45,944 nucleotides of DNA from a bacterium (GTDB lineage Bacteria > Actinomycetota > Acidimicrobiia > Acidimicrobiales > Bin134), in contig JAPOTT010000014.1 of the NCBI GenBank assembly GCA_026709025.1, forward strand, positions 17,705 through 63,648, in the 5' to 3' direction. Under the pieces are notes generated by a model. That model searched no databases and had not been told where the DNA came from. It was given only the letters and a program-made list of their open reading frames with translations. A program made the position numbers and the translations under genes. How positions within the stretch are numbered: position 1 is the stretch's first letter; every line of letters starts with the position of its first letter. This document shows positions 34,957-43,809 of the stretch, one piece after another.

Positions 34957-35366
34957 TCGTAGACACTAGCGTGCTGCTTGCGGCCTTTGTCCCCAACCAG
35001 CGAATGCACTCAAAGTGCGCTAATCTGATTCGTAATACAAACCGACTCGTGATATCCCCCTTTGTGCTAGCCGAGTTGGACTACCTAACTGCACAGATAG
35101 CTGGCGTTCAAGCTGAGCTTGTTCTACTCAACGAGCTGTGTTCGGGTGCTTACGAACTAGCAGAGTTCAAAATCAACGACCTGACTCAAGCAACAGAGAT
35201 CGTAGACCGCTATTCAGATCTACCTATCGGCCTCACCGATGCCTCTTTAATTGTACTTGCTAGCCGTTACAGCACAAATGTGATTGCCACCCTAGACGAA
35301 CGACACTTTCGTGTTGCCAGATCGCTAGAGGGTCAACCCTTTCGGGTGCTGCCCGCTGACGGGTAA
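34953..35366 (+). CDS. PIN-domain toxin (VapC)
   Basis: A 137-residue PIN protein with Asp4 (MIVDTSVLLAAF), Glu41 (FVLAELDYL), Asp96 (LTDASLIVLA) and Asp115 (IATLDERHF), the VapC acidic set. It is coupled to the ribbon-helix-helix antitoxin by a 4-base overlap. LPIGLTDASL places it in the VapC family that acts on structured RNA. Confidence 0.94.
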   Translation: MIVDTSVLLAAFVPNQRMHSKCANLIRNTNRLVISPFVLAELDYLTAQIAGVQAELVLLNELCSGAYELAEFKINDLTQATEIVDRYSDLPIGLTDASLIVLASRYSTNVIATLDERHFRVARSLEGQPFRVLPADG

Positions 35367-35421
35367 GTAACGCCCGCTGATGACCCAAAACCCGCTGATA
35401 GCTCAGTCACAACAGATAAAT

Positions 35422-35448
35422 AAAGTTGAGTGGAATATTATCAACTTT
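35422..35448. promoter_or_regulatory. HAIR-like inverted repeat upstream of clpB
   Basis: AAAGTTGA (35422-35429) and TCAACTTT (35441-35448) form a perfect 8-bp inverted repeat with an 11-base spacer. Inside it, GTTGAGT-N7-TATCAAC resembles the HspR operator HAIR (CTTGAGT-N7-ACTCAAG), matching 6 of 7 and 4 of 7 positions. HspR represses clpB and dnaK in actinobacteria; no hspR is in the window. The element is 51 bases before the clpB start. Confidence 0.6.
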
Positions 35449-35499
35449 TAGGGGTTGTGTATCGATAGACAAACAACAACCCAGATGAGGTAACCCCCG

Positions 35500-38001
35500 A
35501 TGCTAAATCCCAACCGCTGGACACAAAAAACCAAAGAAGCCTTCAACAAGGCCACTGCTTTGGCCCAAGCCAACAGCAATCCCGAAGTAACCGCAGATCA
35601 CCTACTTTTGGCCTTAATCGGCCAAACCGAAGGGGTTATGCTGCCGGTGCTGCAACGCACTGGAGTTGCCCTGCCCAACCTGCGCAGCCAACTAGAAGCA
35701 ACCCTAGCCAACCTGCCGTCGGCTTATGGTGGCGAGGTTCGCACCGACCCAGACCTGCTCAAGGTTATGGAAACAGCCGACACCGCCCGTGTGGAGTTGG
35801 GCGACGAGTACATTTCCACAGAACACCTACTCTTGGCTATGGCCGACCGTGTAGGCGTGGGGCGCAATCAGCTCCTAGAAGCATTGAGCGAGGTGCGGGG
35901 TTCCCACAGGGTTACATCGGCCACCCCTGAGGATTCCTACCAAGCCCTAGAAAAGTACGGCAGAGACCTCACAGTTCTGGCCCGCGAGGGCAAGCTGGAT
36001 CCCGTCATTGGTCGTGACACAGAGATCCGCCGCACCATTCAAGTGCTAAGCCGTCGCACCAAAAACAACCCCGTGCTCATCGGCGAACCCGGCGTAGGCA
36101 AAACCGCCATCGCCGAGGGGCTAGCCCTGCGCATCGCCGATGGAGACGTGCCCGAGGGCCTGAAAAACAAGCGCCTAGTAGCCTTAGACATGGCAGCGAT
36201 GGTGGCTGGGGCCAAATACCGTGGCGAGTTTGAGGAGCGACTCAAGGCCGTGCTGAAGGAAATAACCGACTCCAACGGCCAAGTAATCACCTTCATAGAC
36301 GAACTGCACACCATCGTGGGCGCGGGTGCAGCCGAAGGAGCCATGGATGCTGGCAACATGATCAAGCCCATGTTGGCCCGAGGCGAGCTGCACATGATCG
36401 GCGCAACCACGCTAGATGAGTTCCGCGCCCACATCGAAAAAGATGCCGCCCTAGAGCGCCGCTTTCAGCAGGTGTTTGTGGGCGAACCATCTGTGGAAGA
36501 TGCCATCGCCATCTTGCGGGGGCTCAAGGAACGCTACGAAGTGCATCACGGGGTGCGTATTCAAGATGCAGCGCTGGTGTCGGCTGCTATGCTGTCGGAT
36601 CGCTACGTAACGGGGCGCTTTTTGCCCGACAAGGCCATCGATCTGATAGATGAAGCTGCTTCCATGCTCCGCATCGAAATCGACTCCATGCCCACCGAGA
36701 TAGATGTTGTAGACCGCCGCATCCGCCAACTTGAGATAGAACAGGTTGCGTTAGCCAAAGAATCCGATGCAGCTTCGGCTGAACGCTTGGACTCCCTAGA
36801 GGAGGAGTTGGCAAACCTGCATGAGGAACTGGCTGCCATGCAAGCCCATTGGCATGCCGAAAAGGAGGCCATCGCCCAGATACGCACCCTCAAAGAAGAA
36901 CACGACACGCTCAGCACTGCCCTAGACAGAGAAGCCGACCTAGAACTAGCCGCAGAGATTCGCTTTGGCAAACTACCCGCACTAGACCGCCAAATTGTCG
37001 AAGCCGACAAGCACCTAGTGGAGCTCCAAGCCCATCGCCAGATGCTCAAAGAAGAGGTAGACCCAGACGATGTGGCCTCTGTGGTGTCTCGCTGGACTGG
37101 GGTGCCTATTACACGCTTGCTAGAAGGCGAAACCCAAAAGCTGCTACGCCTAGAGTCGGTGCTTGGCCAACGCGTGGTGGGCCAACAAGAGCCCGTACAC
37201 CTAGTGGCCTCGGCCATCCGCCGCAGCCGCGCAGGTTTGGCAGACCCAAACCGGCCCATCGGCACCTTCTTGTTTATCGGGCCCACCGGCGTGGGCAAAA
37301 CAGAACTGGCCCGTGCATTAGCCAACTTCTTGTTTGACGATGAGCGTGCCATGGTGCGAATTGACATGTCGGAGTACATGGAAAAGCACACCGTGTCGCG
37401 CCTAATCGGTGCGCCTCCCGGCTATGTGGGCTTTGGCGAAGGCGGACAGCTTACCGAGGCGGTGCGACGCAGACCCTACGCTGTGGTGCTGCTAGATGAG
37501 ATAGAAAAGGCACATCCCGAAGTGTTCAACGTGCTGTTGCAGCTCATGGACGACGGTCGCCTCACCGATGGACAAGGACGCACCGTGGATTTTACCAATA
37601 CCGTTGTGATTATGACCTCCAACTTAGCTGTAAAGCCTAAGGACTACTTTCGCCCTGAGTTTGTGAACCGCATAGACGACATTGTTACCTTCGGCGAGCT
37701 TCAGCCCGAACATCTAAACCAAATCGTAGATCTGCAGATACAACACTTAACAGGTCGCCTTGCGCAGCGTCGTATACACCTTGAAGTAGCCACCGAAGCG
37801 CGCCACAAGCTAGCCACCGACGGCTACGACCCCAGCTTCGGCGCTCGTCCGCTCAAGCGTTTAGTACAAAAAGAGTTGGCCGACCGTCTAGCTACAGCTC
37901 TGCTAGACGGCACCATCACCGATGGCGACAACGTGGCGGCACAGCTAAACGATGCCAATGAGATTGTTCTACAGCAACATCTGGAGCCAAAAGACGCATA
38001 G
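35500..38001 (+). CDS. clpB: ClpB-type AAA+ disaggregase
   Basis: A disaggregase that works with DnaK. The 833 residues hold the Clp N-domain (about 1-140), first ATPase with GEPGVGKT at 195-202, the coiled-coil middle domain (about 400-520), and second ATPase with GPTGVGKT at 594-601 and [15 protein letters not shown]. In the second ATPase TSNL is joined to FRPEF by only seven residues (AVKPKDY, near 709-716), about 21 fewer than in E. coli ClpB, so a helix is missing there. The usual C-terminal GARPLKR sensor follows. GAGGT lies about 9 bases before the ATG. Confidence 0.95.
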   Translation: MLNPNRWTQKTKEAFNKATALAQANSNPEVTADHLLLALIGQTEGVMLPVLQRTGVALPNLRSQLEATLANLPSAYGGEVRTDPDLLKVMETADTARVELGDEYISTEHLLLAMADRVGVGRNQLLEALSEVRGSHRVTSATPEDSYQALEKYGRDLTVLAREGKLDPVIGRDTEIRRTIQVLSRRTKNNPVLIGEPGVGKTAIAEGLALRIADGDVPEGLKNKRLVALDMAAMVAGAKYRGEFEERLKAVLKEITDSNGQVITFIDELHTIVGAGAAEGAMDAGNMIKPMLARGELHMIGATTLDEFRAHIEKDAALERRFQQVFVGEPSVEDAIAILRGLKERYEVHHGVRIQDAALVSAAMLSDRYVTGRFLPDKAIDLIDEAASMLRIEIDSMPTEIDVVDRRIRQLEIEQVALAKESDAASAERLDSLEEELANLHEELAAMQAHWHAEKEAIAQIRTLKEEHDTLSTALDREADLELAAEIRFGKLPALDRQIVEADKHLVELQAHRQMLKEEVDPDDVASVVSRWTGVPITRLLEGETQKLLRLESVLGQRVVGQQEPVHLVASAIRRSRAGLADPNRPIGTFLFIGPTGVGKTELARALANFLFDDERAMVRIDMSEYMEKHTVSRLIGAPPGYVGFGEGGQLTEAVRRRPYAVVLLDEIEKAHPEVFNVLLQLMDDGRLTDGQGRTVDFTNTVVIMTSNLAVKPKDYFRPEFVNRIDDIVTFGELQPEHLNQIVDLQIQHLTGRLAQRRIHLEVATEARHKLATDGYDPSFGARPLKRLVQKELADRLATALLDGTITDGDNVAAQLNDANEIVLQQHLEPKDA

Positions 38002-38090
38002 TTGCTGCACCCCACAGAAACGTTGCCCCATAAAGGCAAAGCAGCGCTAGCGCATAGGCCAAAACACTAGCCGTAGCGTAGGCTTAAGCG

Positions 38091-38756
38091 GTGCAGATTT
38101 GCTTTGTTCGCCATGCGCAACCCGTCCCAGAGATTAATGTTGACCGTGTTGCCAACCCAGGTCTGAGCGAATTAGGGGTTTGGCAGGCTGAACGTCTGAC
38201 AGATTGGCTAGCAACAGAACCGATAGACCACATCATCTCTAGCCCTAAGCGCCGCGCAGCGCAAACCATCCAACCCCTAGCAGATCGCTTGGGCTTAGAA
38301 GTGGCCTTCGAGTCGGGTTTCAGCGAGATAGATCGTAACTCCAAGATCTACCTGCCCCCCGAAATCCTCTTTAGCAAAAACGGCGAATACGCCCAACAAG
38401 CCCAAGCGTATGTCGAAGGCATACAGTCGGGTGATTATGCCAACATTGGCTGGGATAACCCAGACGACTTCCAAGAGCGCGTTTTAGGCACATTTAAGCA
38501 GCTATGCGAAACACAACCCGGCCAACACATAGTGGTAGCTTGCCATGGTGGGGTGATCAGCAGGATTTTGTCGGAATTGGTTACCGCAAAAGAACGCCTC
38601 ATGCTTCGGGTGTTCTATACCGGTATTTGCCGGGTGTGGGCAGATGACGATAAGCGTTTCTTGATGACCTTCAACGAAATAGGCCACTGCTGCGCTAGTC
38701 GTGATGAGGTTACCGGGCCTATGCGCGATGGCCAAGTGATGGAACTGTCCTACTGA
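38091..38756 (+). CDS. Histidine phosphatase (phosphoglycerate mutase-like)
   Basis: A 221-residue branch of the histidine phosphatase superfamily. The N-terminal CFVRHAQ holds the phospho-accepting His (RHA instead of the commoner RHG), SSPKRRAAQT and a second ACHGGVI motif complete the pocket. Substrate could be a sugar phosphate, a nucleotide-linked phosphate or a protein and cannot be told here. The start is GTG 38091. It stands alone between clpB and bfd. Confidence 0.87.
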   Translation: MQICFVRHAQPVPEINVDRVANPGLSELGVWQAERLTDWLATEPIDHIISSPKRRAAQTIQPLADRLGLEVAFESGFSEIDRNSKIYLPPEILFSKNGEYAQQAQAYVEGIQSGDYANIGWDNPDDFQERVLGTFKQLCETQPGQHIVVACHGGVISRILSELVTAKERLMLRVFYTGICRVWADDDKRFLMTFNEIGHCCASRDEVTGPMRDGQVMELSY

Positions 38757-38798
38757 TTTCAGGGCTAGGGTTTGTCAAATGCCAGCACATACCGTATC

Positions 38799-38814
38799 GT
38801 TAGGCATACTTAAC
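38799..38814. promoter_or_regulatory. Candidate DtxR/IdeR iron box upstream of bfd-bfr
   Basis: GTTAGG-CATA-CTTAAC is an imperfect inverted repeat (5 of 6 pairs). In the DtxR/IdeR consensus frame the outer TTAGG and TAACC match. It lies 79 bases before bfd, and IdeR activates bacterioferritin genes in mycobacteria. The match is partial. Confidence 0.35.
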
Positions 38815-38892
38815 CAACCTGCCACCTGAACCCTTCAAAAACCTGAACCCCCAAAACACCTTGTTCTACGGGGTTCTTGGATTTGAGGGTTT

Positions 38893-39135
38893 GTGTCCCG
38901 CCAAGAAGAGTTAGCAGCCATGATGGTTTGTCACTGCAAGGCCATAAACTCAGAGTTCATCCTAAGACAGTTCAACCAGTGCTCGGTGACTGTGGATGAT
39001 CTAGCCAAAAGCGCTGGAGTAGGTATGGACTGCGGGGCATGCCTAGATCTAATTGAAGACATGCTAGAGCAAAGCCCAATGCATTTCGGCTCCACAGAAC
39101 AAGAGGTTCCAGTATTTCTAGGGGCCGCAAGCTAG
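38893..39135 (+). CDS. bfd: Bacterioferritin-associated ferredoxin
   Basis: An 80-residue [2Fe-2S] protein of the BFD family that reduces the ferric core of bacterioferritin so iron can leave. The ligands are Cys13 and Cys15 (VCHCKAIN) and Cys47 and Cys50 (DCGAC). A C-terminal tail of about 20 residues follows the domain. GTG 38893 is assumed; ATG 38920 or 38923 would also keep all the ligands. bfr starts 33 bases later. Confidence 0.93.
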   Translation: MSRQEELAAMMVCHCKAINSEFILRQFNQCSVTVDDLAKSAGVGMDCGACLDLIEDMLEQSPMHFGSTEQEVPVFLGAAS

Positions 39136-39168
39136 TTTTGTTGCAGAGTTCAAGCTAGCATCAAGCTT

Positions 39169-39639
39169 ATGCAAGGTTCTCCTGAAATCATCAAAGCTCT
39201 CAACGAGATGCTCACGGCCGAGTTGACCGCAATCAATCAGTACTTCACCCACTACAAGCTCTGTGAGAACTGGGGGTGGCAGGGCTTAGCAGCTAAGTAC
39301 CGTGAGGAATCCATCGACGAGATGAAAGATGCCGAGCGCCTGATAGATCGCATCTTGTTGTTAGAAGGTATGCCCAACTTGCAGCGAATAGGCAAGGTGA
39401 TGGTTGGAGAGACCGTGCCAGAGCAGCTGGACTTAGATCTAGACCTAGAGGTGGCTGCTGTGGATCGCTACCGCAAAGGCGTGCAGCTTGCCATAGAACT
39501 AGGTGATGCTGGCACCAGAGACCTTCTAGAAGAACTGCTTTTGGGCGAAGAGATGCACCTAGATTGGATTGAAACCCAACAGCGGATGATCGCCGACATC
39601 GGCGTTGAGCGCTACCTGCAATCTCAAATCGCCGAATAA
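39169..39639 (+). CDS. bfr: Bacterioferritin with an altered ferroxidase ligand
   Basis: A 156-residue bacterioferritin, which forms a 24-subunit, haem-bearing iron-storage shell. Ferroxidase ligands Glu18, Glu51, Glu94, Glu127 and His130 and the haem ligand Met52 are in place. Position 54, His in nearly all bacterioferritins (DEMKHAE), is Asp here (DEMKDAE), which may change the di-iron centre. The gene follows bfd as a storage-and-release pair. Confidence 0.94.
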   Translation: MQGSPEIIKALNEMLTAELTAINQYFTHYKLCENWGWQGLAAKYREESIDEMKDAERLIDRILLLEGMPNLQRIGKVMVGETVPEQLDLDLDLEVAAVDRYRKGVQLAIELGDAGTRDLLEELLLGEEMHLDWIETQQRMIADIGVERYLQSQIAE

Positions 39640-39698
39640 TCGAGTAGCCGCCAAAGCAAGCACACCGCAAGCAGGCCGCGGCTCACAGCGGAGATGAA

Positions 39699-40967
39699 TT
39701 GGGCCACACACCGTCTGACCGAGGATATGAAACCACTCCTCTAGAGGCATTTTCATGCTCAAAAGAACCTGACCGGGTTTTCTGGAAGCCTCCTGAAGGA
39801 GAAGCGCTAGCAGGTTTAGGCAGCAGTGAGGCCATCCAAGTTGATGGCCCTGAGCGGTTTGAGGCTGCAGCTGTGGCTTCAGAGCAACTGCTAGCACCCG
39901 GGCAGTTCGCATTTGCTGGCTTCGCCTTTGCCGACAGTCAGCCACCAAACAACATAGCCCCAGAATCTCCAGACAATCCCAGCAGAAGCTACTGCTTGTG
40001 GGATGATTACCCCAGCGGCCTGCTGTTGCTACCCAAACAGGTGGTCCGGGGAAACGCAGCTATGTCGCACACCAGCCAAGCACCCAGTAACTCCAGCAAC
40101 CTCACGGACACTGACAACTCCGCAGGCAACTCCGCAGGCTCCAACAGCATCGCTAGCTTGAATGTACAAGACACCACCAGAGATGCTTTCCAGAATGTTG
40201 TCAAACTAGCCGCTAACGATATTGAGGCCAACAAACTGTCTAAAGTGGTGGTAGCGCGCCAAGTGGATGCCACCGGCACCATCAACGCGTCCGAGGTGCT
40301 TGACAGGCTGTGTGCGCGTTTTGATTCCTGTGCAGTGTTCGGTTTCGGGCGAGGCCCGTTGTGTTTTTTGGGTGCTAGCCCCGAACTGTTGCTCAACCTA
40401 GAAGACAACCGCGTAACCACCTGTGCGGTAGCTGGAACGGCTCCCCGAGGCGCAACCCCCCAAGAAGATCAAGAAAATGCCCAACGCCTAGCGTCTAACG
40501 CCAAAGAACAAGACGAACACCGCTACGTGGTGGAGTATCTGCGAACCTGCCTAGCTCTGGCCGATGTGGATTTAGATCCAGTAAGCCCCACCACAGTGAA
40601 AACCTTGCCTGGGGTACATCATCTAAGTACCCAGATAACCGGTCGGATTGCTCCACAACCCGGGCTGGCACTACGCCTTGTCGGAGCTTTGCATCCAACT
40701 CCCGCAGTAGGAGGCACGCCTACAACCATGGCTCAGCAATGGATAAGCCAACACGAACAACTAAACCGCGGCTGGTATGCCGGACCTGTTGGTTGGATCG
40801 ATCATCGGGGATGCGGTTCATTCTATGTGGCTTTGCGCTCAGCGCTGGCTAGCCCAACTAAGCTACGCCTGTTTGCTGGCGCAGGCATTGTGGCTGGCTC
40901 AAACCCTGAGCGAGAACTAGCCGAAACCGACCTCAAGTTAGCCGCCATCTTGGATGTGGTTACATGA
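39699..40967 (+). CDS. menF: Isochorismate synthase
   Basis: Converts chorismate to isochorismate, the first step to menaquinone. The 422 residues include the chorismate-binding core: KVVVARQVDA, FLGASPELLL, CAVAGTAPRG, LHPTPAVGGTPT and AGAGIVAGSNPERE. A low-complexity Ser/Asn-rich stretch (about 120-155, with a 12-bp tandem duplication at 40116-40139) sits between the N-terminal part and the core. The start is TTG 39699 with GGAG 5 bases upstream; no better in-frame start is seen. The stop overlaps menD by 4 bases (ATGA). Confidence 0.93.
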   Translation: MGHTPSDRGYETTPLEAFSCSKEPDRVFWKPPEGEALAGLGSSEAIQVDGPERFEAAAVASEQLLAPGQFAFAGFAFADSQPPNNIAPESPDNPSRSYCLWDDYPSGLLLLPKQVVRGNAAMSHTSQAPSNSSNLTDTDNSAGNSAGSNSIASLNVQDTTRDAFQNVVKLAANDIEANKLSKVVVARQVDATGTINASEVLDRLCARFDSCAVFGFGRGPLCFLGASPELLLNLEDNRVTTCAVAGTAPRGATPQEDQENAQRLASNAKEQDEHRYVVEYLRTCLALADVDLDPVSPTTVKTLPGVHHLSTQITGRIAPQPGLALRLVGALHPTPAVGGTPTTMAQQWISQHEQLNRGWYAGPVGWIDHRGCGSFYVALRSALASPTKLRLFAGAGIVAGSNPERELAETDLKLAAILDVVT

Positions 40968-42679
40968 CCTACAACAACCTGGCCTACAGCGCAGCTAGCA
41001 GGTTTTGGGCCGAAGTAGCAGCCTGCGGGGTAACAGACGTGGTGGTGTCTCCGGGGTCACGCTCCACCCCGTTAGCCGTAACTGCCCGAAACAACCCGGC
41101 ACTGAGAGTAACCGTACAACTAGACGAACGAGTAGGCAGCTTCTGTGCTTTGGGCATGGCCAAAGCATCACAGCGATGCGTGGGGCTGGTCTGCACTTCT
41201 GGCACCGCTGCGGCTAACTACCTGCCAGCAGTAGTAGAAGCTCATCACAGCGGCGTACCGCTTTTGGTTTGCACCGCCGACCGGCCACCTGAGCTACGAG
41301 ATGTGGGTGCGGGCCAAACCATCCACCAAACCAAACTCTACGGCAACCACGTGCGCTGGTATGCCGAGGTGCCATGCAATTTAGACCACCCCGACTACTT
41401 CGCACGGCTCGGTGTGCGAGCCGTCACTATGGCCGCAGCCGGGCCAACCACCGGGCCGGTACATCTGAACTGGCCGTTTCGCAAACCTCTAGAACCACAA
41501 GGCCAGCTAAACACCCACACACCTAAGGTGGGCAAGCCCACAGAACAGGTGCGCCCCTTAGTAGAACACGAGGTTGCCGCTTTAGCAGGTCTAGCCCAAC
41601 TACCGGGGCTAATCGTGGCTGGCGCGCTGAACCTAAATGAGGCTGAAGCACAAGCAATCGTTGCCTTTGCTGAAACAGCAGGCTGGCCTGTGCTAGCCGA
41701 TGCCGGTTCTCAACTCAAAGGACGAAGCCCGTTGGTTCTCAACGGAGCAGAGACAGTACTTGATCGGCTTAATCAGCTTGATCGGCTTAATCGCCCATCC
41801 CTAAAACCCGAACTAGAACCCGAGGTGCTGCTGCGCTTGGGAGGCCCACCTAGCAACCAAGCCGTTAGCCAATGGGTAGCTCGCTGTAGTGGTGCCCACC
41901 ATCTGCTAGTGGATCCCAGCCGCCGCTTTGAGGAGCCATCATTTGGCTGGACAACAACACTGGCCTCCGATCCTGTAGCGCTGCTTGAGGCCGCTACTCC
42001 CCAGTTTGTTTCGGCAGATCCCAAAGTTCCCAACTGGAGTTCAGCGTGGATTCAAGTCGCAACCCAGGCGTGGCAACACACCGAATCCGTGTTGTCTGCT
42101 GGCAGCTTGCTAGAGCCGCTGCTAGCAGCCTCTGTATTGCGTTCATTACCGGCCGAAGTTGCCCTGTACGTTTCAAACAGCATGCCCGTGCGCGACATCA
42201 CCTCGTTTTGGCCACCAGATGCCCCGCCTCGGCGGGTATTGGTTAACCGTGGGGCCAACGGCATAGATGGTGTGGTTTCCTCTGCGCTAGGTGCTGCGCT
42301 TGCCATCGACCAACCGGTTGCTGCGCTTGTGGGCGATGTTGCTGTTCTACACGATGTGGGTGGGTTGCTGGCCGCTTGTTCAGCAGGCATAGACCTAACG
42401 GTGGTGGTTCCTAACAACAACGGCGGGGGCATATTTTCGCTGTTGCCTGTGGCATCTGGGGATGTCGATGTGCATTTCACCGAGCTGTTTCACGCACCTC
42501 ACCACGTTAATCTCCAACAACTGGCCATAGGGTTGGGAGCTAACTATCAGCTTGCACGGAACCTAGATGATTTATCTAAAGCTATTGCTCAACCCTGTGG
42601 TGTTTTGGTTGTAGAGGTACCCATCGATCATGCTGCTGGCTTGGCGCAGCGCAAACAACTCGCTTGGCAAGCAGATTAA
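40964..42679 (+). CDS. menD: MenD: SEPHCHC synthase
   Basis: A thiamine-diphosphate enzyme that joins 2-oxoglutarate to isochorismate. The 571 residues show VSPGSRSTPLA and LDERVGSFCALGMAKAS at the N-terminus, and the ThDP/Mg motif GDVAVLHDVGGLL...NNNGGGIFSLLP at about 460-500. Near residue 270 a hexapeptide LDRLNQ/LDRLNR is doubled by an 18-bp tandem repeat (41759-41794). It is translationally coupled to menF. Confidence 0.96.
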   Translation: MTYNNLAYSAASRFWAEVAACGVTDVVVSPGSRSTPLAVTARNNPALRVTVQLDERVGSFCALGMAKASQRCVGLVCTSGTAAANYLPAVVEAHHSGVPLLVCTADRPPELRDVGAGQTIHQTKLYGNHVRWYAEVPCNLDHPDYFARLGVRAVTMAAAGPTTGPVHLNWPFRKPLEPQGQLNTHTPKVGKPTEQVRPLVEHEVAALAGLAQLPGLIVAGALNLNEAEAQAIVAFAETAGWPVLADAGSQLKGRSPLVLNGAETVLDRLNQLDRLNRPSLKPELEPEVLLRLGGPPSNQAVSQWVARCSGAHHLLVDPSRRFEEPSFGWTTTLASDPVALLEAATPQFVSADPKVPNWSSAWIQVATQAWQHTESVLSAGSLLEPLLAASVLRSLPAEVALYVSNSMPVRDITSFWPPDAPPRRVLVNRGANGIDGVVSSALGAALAIDQPVAALVGDVAVLHDVGGLLAACSAGIDLTVVVPNNNGGGIFSLLPVASGDVDVHFTELFHAPHHVNLQQLAIGLGANYQLARNLDDLSKAIAQPCGVLVVEVPIDHAAGLAQRKQLAWQAD

Positions 42680-42691
42680 GCAGCAACAAGT

Positions 42692-43762
42692 GTGGCAGTA
42701 GATGCAATGCATGTTGAGTTGTTTGAGGTGTCGCTAAAGCTACGCAGACCTATTACAACAAGCAAAGGTACGCTCATCCAAAGAGATGGCATCTTGGTGA
42801 AAATATCTCAGGGCTCACACATCGGCTGGGGAGAGGCTATGTGCTTTCCTGGCTGGCCCGGTGCTGATCTTGCAGTCTCACGAAACGCTCTGGAGACATG
42901 GGCAGCTCATCCCGATCCTGCCAAACTACCCCATGAGCGGTTTGCCCACGCTGCTATAGAACTAGCCCTTTTAGATATAGAGGCACAACAAACCGGCAAA
43001 ACCCAAGCCGCGGTGCTAGCTGGCAATAGGCCCACAGCCCAAAATGGCCCCACAGCCCAAACAGTGCCAGTACACGCGCTGGTGGCTAGCCCCACCGAAG
43101 CGACCGCTGCGGTAAAAGCTGGCTACAGCACCGTAAAGCTGAAGGTGGGTATGGATGATCTAGCCACAACCATAGAGCGGGTTGGTGCAGTGCGCTCTGC
43201 TATCGGAGATAGGGTTGGCCTGCGCCTAGATGCCAACGGGGCATGGCTGCCTAGCAGCGTTTCTGCCGCTCAGCTAGTCCACCTGCTAGGCAAGCTTGCG
43301 CCTTACAACATTGAGTACATCGAAGAACCCACCACCGGCCTAGAGAACTTGGCTGAGTTAGGCTGCCACTCCCCAATTCCAGTGGCCGCCGATGAAAGCC
43401 TGAGCGAACTCAACCACCTAAGCCCAACTGCCTCCGCTCTCGCTACCGCCGCATTATCACCAAGCGTCGGCGTTGTGGTGATAAAGCCTATGGCCATAGG
43501 CGGCCCCAAAACTGCCTACGCCCTCGCCAGCCAGTGGATAGCCCAAGGGCGAAAAATGGTGGTTACCAACTATCTGGATTCAGCCGTAGGCCAGCACGCC
43601 GCTCTCAGCGTTGCCGCAGCACTACCAGGCCCCACACAAGTGTGCGGTGCTATCACCCCAGAGCTGTTTGAGCAAGACCTAGCCCGGCTGCCAGCAGTTG
43701 CTTATGGGCACTGCTCTGTGCCAACAACATCGCCCACCCCCCAACTCCCCGCAGGCTCTTAA
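42692..43762 (+). CDS. menC: o-Succinylbenzoate synthase
   Basis: An enolase-superfamily enzyme, 356 residues. STVKLKVG carries the catalytic lysines, LRLDANGAW and EYIEEPT and VAADESLSEL hold the metal ligands (Asp, Glu, Asp), and VVIKPMAIGG has the second lysine. An 18-bp near-perfect tandem duplication (43028-43063) produces PTAQNGPTAQT near residue 115. It begins 12 bases after menD. menB and menE, the next steps, are not in the window. Confidence 0.94.
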   Translation: MAVDAMHVELFEVSLKLRRPITTSKGTLIQRDGILVKISQGSHIGWGEAMCFPGWPGADLAVSRNALETWAAHPDPAKLPHERFAHAAIELALLDIEAQQTGKTQAAVLAGNRPTAQNGPTAQTVPVHALVASPTEATAAVKAGYSTVKLKVGMDDLATTIERVGAVRSAIGDRVGLRLDANGAWLPSSVSAAQLVHLLGKLAPYNIEYIEEPTTGLENLAELGCHSPIPVAADESLSELNHLSPTASALATAALSPSVGVVVIKPMAIGGPKTAYALASQWIAQGRKMVVTNYLDSAVGQHAALSVAAALPGPTQVCGAITPELFEQDLARLPAVAYGHCSVPTTSPTPQLPAGS

Positions 43763-43809
43763 CCTCTATAAGCATTACAACCACCCCATCAAGCATGGAG
43801 GAATGCAAC

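Noticed and set aside
38002-38090. Small hairpin TTGCC/GGCAA and palindrome GCGCTAGCGC after clpB
   Set aside because: The stems are short and no T-tract follows, so a terminator is not supported.
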